DNA of 64,000 nucleotides from Faecalibacterium duncaniae (GTDB lineage: Bacteria; Bacillota; Clostridia; Oscillospirales; Ruminococcaceae). Below are positions 59,311 through 64,000 of this stretch, piece after piece. The translations under genes and the position numbers were made by a program. Location: the NCBI RefSeq assembly GCF_010509575.1, contig NZ_CP048437.1, positions 2,852,001 through 2,916,000 of the forward strand, in the 5' to 3' direction. Under the pieces are notes generated by a model. That model saw only the letters and a program-made list of their open reading frames with translations. It had not been told where the DNA came from and did no database searches. Every line of letters begins with the position of its first letter. Positions within the stretch are counted from its first letter, which is position 1.

Positions 59311-59940
59311 TTACCACTTCGCCTTGGTCTCCACCACACGGCCTGCAATGTGCAGGTGGTTGAGCTCCTCGCCCTTGATGACCATTTCCTTATAGGCCGG
59401 GTTGAAGGGCTGCAGCACCACGCAGTTGCCGCGCTGGAGGTAGCGCTTGAGGGTACCCTCGCCCTCGTCGCCGTAGATCAACACGCCCAGGTCGCCGTTT
59501 TCCAGCGTGTCCTGACGGTGCACCAGGGCAAGGTCACCATCGTGGATGCGGGGCTCCATGCTGTCGCCGCGCACAACGAGATAGAAGTAGCTGGAAGGGT
59601 CCTTGACCCGGGCATACTCCTTGCCGTAGTCTTCCTCATAGGCCAGCGCGCCGTAGCCCGCCTTGACCGTGCCGATGACAGGGATCAGGCTGTACACATA
59701 GCTGCCGAAGAAGCGCTCTTCGGTCTGGCCCTCCGCGGTGGGGTCGAACAGACCCAACAGATAGTCCGCGGTCGTGTCCAGGATCTCCGCCAGCTTTGCC
59801 ACGGTGGTGGGGTCCGGGGAGCTCTTTCCGCTCTCCCATTTGCCCACGGCCTGCTGGGTCACACCCAACAGGGAAGCAAGCTCCGCCTGGCTCATGTGCT
59901 TTTGCTTTCGGCATTGCCGTAACAGCTCCGGAAACGACAT
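59311..59940 (-). CDS. S24-family repressor (XRE plus LexA-like peptidase)
   Basis: 209 residues. A helix-turn-helix (MSQAELASLLGVTQQAVGKWESGKSSPDP) is joined to an S24 peptidase domain with the active serine in RGDSMEP and the lysine in EGTLKRY. Such repressors cut themselves after DNA damage and control prophage or SOS-like genes. A palindrome overlaps its upstream region. Target genes are unknown; the radical-SAM DNA operon lies next downstream after a terminator. Confidence 0.9.
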   Translation of the reverse strand: MSFPELLRQCRKQKHMSQAELASLLGVTQQAVGKWESGKSSPDPTTVAKLAEILDTTADYLLGLFDPTAEGQTEERFFGSYVYSLIPVIGTVKAGYGALAYEEDYGKEYARVKDPSSYFYLVVRGDSMEPRIHDGDLALVHRQDTLENGDLGVLIYGDEGEGTLKRYLQRGNCVVLQPFNPAYKEMVIKGEELNHLHIAGRVVETKAKW

Positions 59941-59961
59941 TGTTCAACACTCCTCTGCTTG

Positions 59962-60021
59962 TACCGGGTCCGGTAAGGTTTTATCTGTATTTATTATACA
60001 ACAAAAAGATGTTTCAGTAAA
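59962..60021 (-). promoter_or_regulatory. Promoter and operator of the S24 repressor
   Basis: Minus strand TTTACT (60016-60021), 17 bp, TATAAT (59993-59998). The 14-base palindrome TACCGG-GT-CCGGTA (59962-59975) lies just after the start point, a likely self-repression site. Confidence 0.65.
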
Positions 60022-60103
60022 GAGGAAATCCCGCTTTTTCTCGAAGAAAAGTTGTCGCTCCGCACAAAAATGCGCACAACGAGCGGAAATTTTGATTTTA
60101 GGC

Positions 60104-60132
60104 TTGACAGCGCCGCTGAAATCTGGTAAATT
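60104..60132 (+). promoter_or_regulatory. tRNA-Ser promoter
   Basis: TTGACA (60104-60109), 17 bp, TAAATT (60127-60132), 39 bases before the first tRNA. Confidence 0.8.
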
Positions 60133-60170
60133 AAATAGGCATTCGGTACGGCGTGTGCGGGTGCCCACGA

Positions 60171-60258
60171 GGAGAGATGTCCGAGTGGTTTAAGGAAGCA
60201 GTCTTGAAAACTGCCGTACGGCAACGTACCGTGGGTTCGAATCCCACTCTCTCCGCCA
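60171..60258 (+). tRNA. tRNA-Ser (anticodon UGA)
   Basis: Acceptor GGAGAGA pairs with TCTCTCC, encoded CCA end at 60256-60258, T-loop GGTTCGAATC and a long variable arm (CCGTACGGCAACGTACCG) typical of tRNA-Ser. Anticodon loop CTTGAAA gives UGA, which reads UCA and related codons. Confidence 0.96.
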
Positions 60259-60291
60259 TTTTTATTGAATAAGTGCAACACACTTTGCTCT

Positions 60292-60385
60292 GGAGTAGTA
60301 CTCAAGAGGCCGAAGAGGCGCCCCTGCTAAGGGCGTAGGTCGTCTAAACAACGGCGCGAGGGTTCAAATCCCTCCTACTCCGCCA
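60292..60385 (+). tRNA. tRNA-Ser (anticodon GCU)
   Basis: Acceptor GGAGTAG pairs with CTACTCC, CCA at 60383-60385, T-loop GGTTCAAATC, long variable arm (GTCGTCTAAACAACGGC region). The anticodon loop CTGCTAA gives GCU, which reads AGC and AGU. Confidence 0.96.
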
Positions 60386-60387
60386 AG

Positions 60388-60425
60388 AAAAAGCTCGATG
60401 ATTCTTTGAAATCACCGGGCTTTTT
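60388..60425 (+). terminator. Terminator of the tRNA pair
   Basis: AAAAAGCTCGATGATT pairs imperfectly with AAATCACCGGGCTTTTT. Confidence 0.75.
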
Positions 60426-60441
60426 CCATTTTCAGAAACCA

Positions 60442-60483
60442 AAAGGCCGCCTCCTCGGAATTCGTTCCGTGAAAGCGGCCTTT
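60442..60483 (-). terminator. Terminator of traX-like gene
   Basis: AAAGGCCGC pairs with GCGGCCTTT; the minus strand continues TTGGTTTC. Confidence 0.65.
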
Positions 60484-60486
60484 CTA

Positions 60487-61233
60487 TTACAAGATCAGAT
60501 TCGTCACCGCAGCCAGCACGCTCAGGTGCACGGGGTAGAACCAGTAAAAAGCCTTCTTTTGCAGCGGACTGCACGCGCCCCGCTGCCCGTTGTAGAACCA
60601 GACCAGCACAAAAGCCAGCGGGGCGGTGAGCTCGAACAAAAACAGCAGCGCTCCCACGATGCACTGCCGCTTGCGGTCGCCACGGGTCAGGTACAGCGCA
60701 CAGATGATGAGCACACCGCTACCGTCGTAGTCCGTACAAGCCAGAAGCGCCGCAAGCGTGCAGCCTGCCGCACACAAGAGCCCTTTCCAGCTGGCAGAGC
60801 CGTCCGGCTTTTCAAAATGCTTCAGACCTGCCATGGCCAGCACGCCCAGCGCCAGCGTCCAGTAAACATTCTGATGGTCCAGTGCAAAGGGCGTGCGGAA
60901 AAACGCAAGGTCAAAGGGCACCTCACTGATGAGGGCAAACAGGAACAGCCTCCGGACGTATTTTTTCACATCGTGGGTATGTACAAAGCCCTCCACCAGC
61001 AAAAAACAGAAGATGGGAAAAGCCAGCCGTCCGGTGAAGCGCAGGACTCTGTCCAGCTGATACAACGAAATCTGATTCCATGCGCCACCGGAAACTTCTC
61101 CCGTTTCCAGCTCCGGCAGCAAAAGGCCTGCCTCGATACAGGACGCGCCGATGTGGTCCACCAGCATGGTGATGCAGGCAATGGTTTTAAGAGCGGTGCC
61201 GCTGAAACTGCAGCGCGGGGAAAGTGCGGTCAT
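60487..61233 (-). CDS. TraX-family membrane protein
   Basis: 248 residues with about eight membrane helices. GTALKTIACITMLVDHIGA at the start is the conserved TraX signature, followed by GRLAFPIFCFLLVEGF and a final YPVHLSVLAAVTNLIL. The plasmid F TraX acetylates pilin; chromosomal relatives are probably membrane acyltransferases of unknown target. ATG 61233 follows GAGGTG. Divergent from the LysR gene. Confidence 0.9.
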   Translation of the reverse strand: MTALSPRCSFSGTALKTIACITMLVDHIGASCIEAGLLLPELETGEVSGGAWNQISLYQLDRVLRFTGRLAFPIFCFLLVEGFVHTHDVKKYVRRLFLFALISEVPFDLAFFRTPFALDHQNVYWTLALGVLAMAGLKHFEKPDGSASWKGLLCAAGCTLAALLACTDYDGSGVLIICALYLTRGDRKRQCIVGALLFLFELTAPLAFVLVWFYNGQRGACSPLQKKAFYWFYPVHLSVLAAVTNLIL

Positions 61234-61278
61234 AAAAACACCTCGGTCAGTTTGTAAAAAATCGTTATAAGAACTATA

Positions 61279-61405
61279 ACGGAGGAAAGGTGGCATTTCC
61301 TCCGTCTGTTGCGGCAAAATCTACACAGAGCGTGCACAAATCCGCCCAAAATGCTTGACAGGACGGGCGCGGGATAGTAAAATCAAGAAGATAATTGAAC
61401 TATCT
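61279..61405 (+). promoter_or_regulatory. Divergent TraX/LysR control region
   Basis: The LysR-gene promoter is TTGACA (61355-61360), 17 bp, TAAAAT (61378-61383). A perfect 10-bp hairpin ACGGAGGAAA/TTTCCTCCGT (61279-61305) and an AGATA-N7-TATCT repeat (61389-61405) at the start point are candidate regulatory sites; the latter fits a LysR-type T-N11-A box. Confidence 0.65.
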
Positions 61406-61480
61406 CAAACCAAAGATGAAAAAGATTCACAGAGGATCGAGCGTCTCCGAACCAGATCAGACCGGAAGGAGGCATTGGGA

Positions 61481-62356
61481 ATGACGCTGTTTTCTTATGA
61501 GATTTTCGACGCAGTTGCACGGCAGGGCAGCTTTAACAAGGCGGCTCAGCAGCTGCATCTGACCCCCTCAGCCATCAGCCACGCCATCGCCGTAATGGAG
61601 GCTGAGCTGGGCTTTACCTTATTCAATCGCGGCAAAAACGGCGTTACCATGACCAGCTACGGCGCTTCGCTGTACCCCTCCATCCGTGCGGTGCTGAACA
61701 GCGACGAGGCCCTGCAGCAGAGCATTGCCCGCCTGAACGGCCTGGAAAAGGGCAAGGTCAAGTTGGGTGCCTTCAACTCGATCTGCTCCGGGCTGCTGCC
61801 CAGCATCCTCAAGGGCTTTATGGCCCACTACCCCCAGATCGAAGTCGAGGTCTATCAGGGCACCTACGATGATGTCAAGGAGTGGCTGCGCACCGGTCAG
61901 GTGGACATTGCCTTCCTCTCCAACAACTGCCGGGAGGAGTTTGTTCTGACCGAGCTGTTCCACGAGCCGCTGCTCTGCATCACCCCCATGGACTGGCCCG
62001 AGCCGCCCAACGGCGTGATGACCCCCGCCCTGATGAACGGGCAGAACTTTGTGGTGCAGTGGGATGCCACCGACGCGGAGATGCGTCAGTTCCTCAAGAA
62101 GTATTCCCTCTCAACGGAGCGCCGCTGCCATGTCATCGACGACCAGTCGAACATTGCCATGGTCGAGGCAGGCCTGGGTATTTCCATCATGCCCCGGATG
62201 CTGCTGCGCAACTGCACGGCAGCAGTCAAGATCTACCCCATCGAGCCCGAAGAGGACCGCGTGGTGGGTCTGGCCGTCCAGCGCCCCACCGCCATGGCTC
62301 CCGCCGTGGAGCAGATGTTCCACCACATCGTGGAGTACTGCAAGGATCTGGACTGA
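61481..62356 (+). CDS. LysR-family transcriptional regulator
   Basis: 291 residues. Winged helix at the start (FDAVARQGSFNKAAQQLHLTPSAISHAIAVMEAELGFTLFNR) and a two-lobed co-inducer domain (KVKLGAFNSICSGLLPSILKGF, QVDIAFL, DDQSNIAMVEAGLGISIMPRM). Target genes and effector unknown; it may regulate the divergent TraX gene or itself. GGAGGC stands ten bases before the ATG. Confidence 0.93.
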   Translation: MTLFSYEIFDAVARQGSFNKAAQQLHLTPSAISHAIAVMEAELGFTLFNRGKNGVTMTSYGASLYPSIRAVLNSDEALQQSIARLNGLEKGKVKLGAFNSICSGLLPSILKGFMAHYPQIEVEVYQGTYDDVKEWLRTGQVDIAFLSNNCREEFVLTELFHEPLLCITPMDWPEPPNGVMTPALMNGQNFVVQWDATDAEMRQFLKKYSLSTERRCHVIDDQSNIAMVEAGLGISIMPRMLLRNCTAAVKIYPIEPEEDRVVGLAVQRPTAMAPAVEQMFHHIVEYCKDLD

Positions 62357-62372
62357 ACAACAGTGTAACATA

Positions 62373-62401
62373 ACGGGCCGGTGTGCGCAACACCGGCCCG
62401 T
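62373..62401 (+). terminator. Intrinsic terminator after the LysR gene
   Basis: ACGGGCCGGTGT pairs with ACACCGGCCCGT, followed by TTTTTT. Confidence 0.92.
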
Positions 62402-62426
62402 TTTTTGCCGCCCGGAAAACTTTGGA

Positions 62427-62455
62427 TTGTATCCCCGCCCGGGATACGGTATACT
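62427..62455 (+). promoter_or_regulatory. Promoter of the Tat-exported protein gene
   Basis: TTGTAT (62427-62432), 17 bp, TATACT (62450-62455), 37 bases before the ATG. Confidence 0.75.
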
Positions 62456-62492
62456 AAGAAAAAATCCATTCTGGTTTTTGAGGGGAAAAATT

Positions 62493-64000
62493 ATGGATCG
62501 AAGAAGTTTTTGCAAGGTGCTGGGGTTTGCGGCCGGCAGCACTTTGCTGCCCGGGCTGATGGTCCAGGCCGCCGGGCAGAGTTCCGTGGGCCATGCAGTG
62601 CCGGATGGCCGCTACACCATCGGCATCCGCAGCGACCTGAGCGGCTGTGACCTGACCCACGCGTTCTATTATTCCGACAGCTTTTTCGCCCACCCGGCCA
62701 CCCAATATGACCACCAGCTGGCGCTGGCAACGCTGGGTCTGGTCTGCGCTGCGGCCAACACCGTGGCCAGCGATGCGGAATACTGGGTCAACGGCTCTGT
62801 GGGGCGGGAAGCCCACATTGCCGCCGCCTACGAGGCCCTGGGCTTTGAGGACGCGCTGTTCTACAATTACGATCTCGACACCGGCCGGGCCGGAGACTTT
62901 GTGGGCTACTCGCTGGCCCGCAAGACCCTGACCCTGAACGGCCAGCGTACCACCCTTGTGGCGCTTGTCCTGCGGGGCGGCGGCTATGGCGGCGAGTGGG
63001 CCAGCAACTTCCACACAGGTGATACCAGCGCGCACACCGGTTTTGTCACGCCTGTGGCGGCGGTGTTTGCGTCCCTCAAGGCCTATCTGGCCCGGGCAGG
63101 GCAGGGCGGCACCTTCAAGCTCTGGCTGGGCGGCTACAGCCGCGGTTCCATCATTGCAAATCTGCTGGCGGCAAAGATCGCCCGGGAGCTGCCCCAGCTG
63201 GGGCGGGAGAACATCTATGCCTACGGCTTTGCGGTGCCTGCGGCCCTGACTGCCGCCGACCGGCCTGACCTGCAGCAGGATTTCGATGCCAATCACGCCC
63301 CGGACGGAACCCTGCTGGAAAACTGGCCCGAGAGCAACATCTTCAGCATCATTTCCAGCGGCGACGCGGTGGCCCGGGTGCTGCCCGCTGCCTGGGGCTA
63401 CCACCGCAACGGCTGCGACCGCTTTCTGCCCGCCACCCGGAATGCCGAAGAGCTGGCCGACCTGGACGCACTGGGGGCGGCATTCGGCCCCACGCCGCTG
63501 GTGATCAGCAGTCTTGCCACCGCCGAGGACACCAGTGCCCTCATCGACATCGTGGCCAAGTTCTGCGTTTCCCGGGAAAATTTCCACCAGAAATACGAAG
63601 CCGCCATCATGGACATGATCCAGTGTGCCTTTATCCGCTCCGAAAAAGAGGTGGTCGATGGCTACATCCTCAGCGACGGTGAGATCGTGGAGCGGCTGCA
63701 GAGCCTTTCCCACATGAAAGAGATCGATTACTGGCAGATCGTGGGCAGCGTCTGGGCCGCCTCCACCATGAGCCGCCCCATCCTTGAGCGGTACGGCCAG
63801 AACGTGCCCCTGCTGGCCCGGCAGATCCTTATCCCGGTGCTGGCGGTCGGCCTGTGCTACGGCATTGAGACCGATGTGGTGCAGATGGTGGCCCAGTACA
63901 TCATCCGCCTGCTCACCGCCCGGGGCGAGCTGGACAGCGTTCTGCGCGCGGCGTTCTGCCACCACCCGGAAAACTACATTTCCCTGATGGAATACTACGC
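62493..64000 (+). CDS. Tat-exported lipase-like protein, C-terminus beyond window
   Basis: 503 residues are visible and the frame stays open to the last base. The N-terminus MDRRSFCKVLGFAAGSTLLP has a twin-arginine motif (RRSFCK), a hydrophobic core and a VQA-A cleavage site, as for export of a folded protein by the Tat system encoded at 30777-32421. The mature part has an alpha/beta-hydrolase look with the nucleophile elbow GGYSRGS near residue 208, as in class 3 lipases. The substrate is unknown. TGAGGGG precedes the ATG. An equally long frame on the other strand is a shadow. Confidence 0.82.
   Translation, partial: MDRRSFCKVLGFAAGSTLLPGLMVQAAGQSSVGHAVPDGRYTIGIRSDLSGCDLTHAFYYSDSFFAHPATQYDHQLALATLGLVCAAANTVASDAEYWVNGSVGREAHIAAAYEALGFEDALFYNYDLDTGRAGDFVGYSLARKTLTLNGQRTTLVALVLRGGGYGGEWASNFHTGDTSAHTGFVTPVAAVFASLKAYLARAGQGGTFKLWLGGYSRGSIIANLLAAKIARELPQLGRENIYAYGFAVPAALTAADRPDLQQDFDANHAPDGTLLENWPESNIFSIISSGDAVARVLPAAWGYHRNGCDRFLPATRNAEELADLDALGAAFGPTPLVISSLATAEDTSALIDIVAKFCVSRENFHQKYEAAIMDMIQCAFIRSEKEVVDGYILSDGEIVERLQSLSHMKEIDYWQIVGSVWAASTMSRPILERYGQNVPLLARQILIPVLAVGLCYGIETDVVQMVAQYIIRLLTARGELDSVLRAAFCHHPENYISLMEYY

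Noticed and set aside
62454..63965. 503-codon open frame on the minus strand at the right end
   Set aside because: The plus strand encodes a protein with a Tat signal, promoter, ribosome site and lipase-like elbow; the opposite frame has shadow composition and no start signals.

Overview
The window looks like a chromosome segment of a high-GC, low-redundancy gut Firmicute of the Oscillospiraceae (Faecalibacterium or a close relative). The reasons are the GC-rich coding style, textbook Firmicute promoters (TTGACA-17-TATAAT), an hrcA-grpE-dnaK-dnaJ cluster under a perfect CIRCE operator, SpoVT-, AbrB- and SpoIIE-type regulators in an otherwise non-sporulation context, and short structured inverted-repeat elements of a kind I recall from Faecalibacterium genomes. 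The genus is an inference.

Layout. 0-10 kb: end of a polysaccharide flippase, a split cobalamin-dependent methionine synthase (MetH plus a separate activation protein), a RelB/ParE-type toxin-antitoxin pair, a structured RNA locus with its own promoter and terminator, O-acetylhomoserine sulfhydrylase, an alpha/beta hydrolase with an AbrB regulator, and gltX. About 9.7-16.4 kb: an AT-richer island with a large serine recombinase, a hairpin-dense oriT-like patch, and a compact operon of XRE regulator, EcoRI-family adenine methyltransferase and DUF262-HNH nuclease. 16.5-25 kb: SpoIIE-like phosphatase, pectinesterase, an OmpR-type two-component system, a TatA-like/beta-propeller fusion protein, a TIGR01440 protein and YggS. 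25-39 kb: ABC exporter, acetyltransferases, XRE/membrane pair, ROK glucokinase, complete tatB-tatA-tatC operon, FAA hydrolase, DJ-1 protein, TrpR-like regulator, nitroreductase, lectin, Nudix and a PTS IIC protein. 40-51 kb: GH25 lysozyme, heat-shock cluster, SpoVT, diguanylate cyclase, BaiN-like flavoprotein, AGCS symporter. 52-64 kb: LCP-like protein, MocR regulator facing an ECF S component, cyclophilin, a radical-SAM/DUF4130 DNA-repair-type operon, an S24 repressor, two tRNA-Ser genes, TraX, LysR, and the start of a Tat-exported lipase-like protein cut by the window end.

Main discovery candidate: the methyltransferase gene carries a (GA)12 tract near its 3' end. The three reading frames beyond the tract each end in a peptide with the pattern Y-x-R-[IL]-x-[IV]-R. 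The frame that would follow from 13 repeats is the longest and stops only nine bases before the nuclease start. Slippage at this tract would swap C-terminal tails rather than simply switch the gene off. A second theme links the Tat system: the tat operon promoter and the two-component system promoter both carry four TTC(A/C) boxes at about 11-bp spacing (Pho-box-like), a TatA-like N-terminus is fused to a beta-propeller protein next to that two-component system, and a twin-arginine signal lies at the right end of the window.
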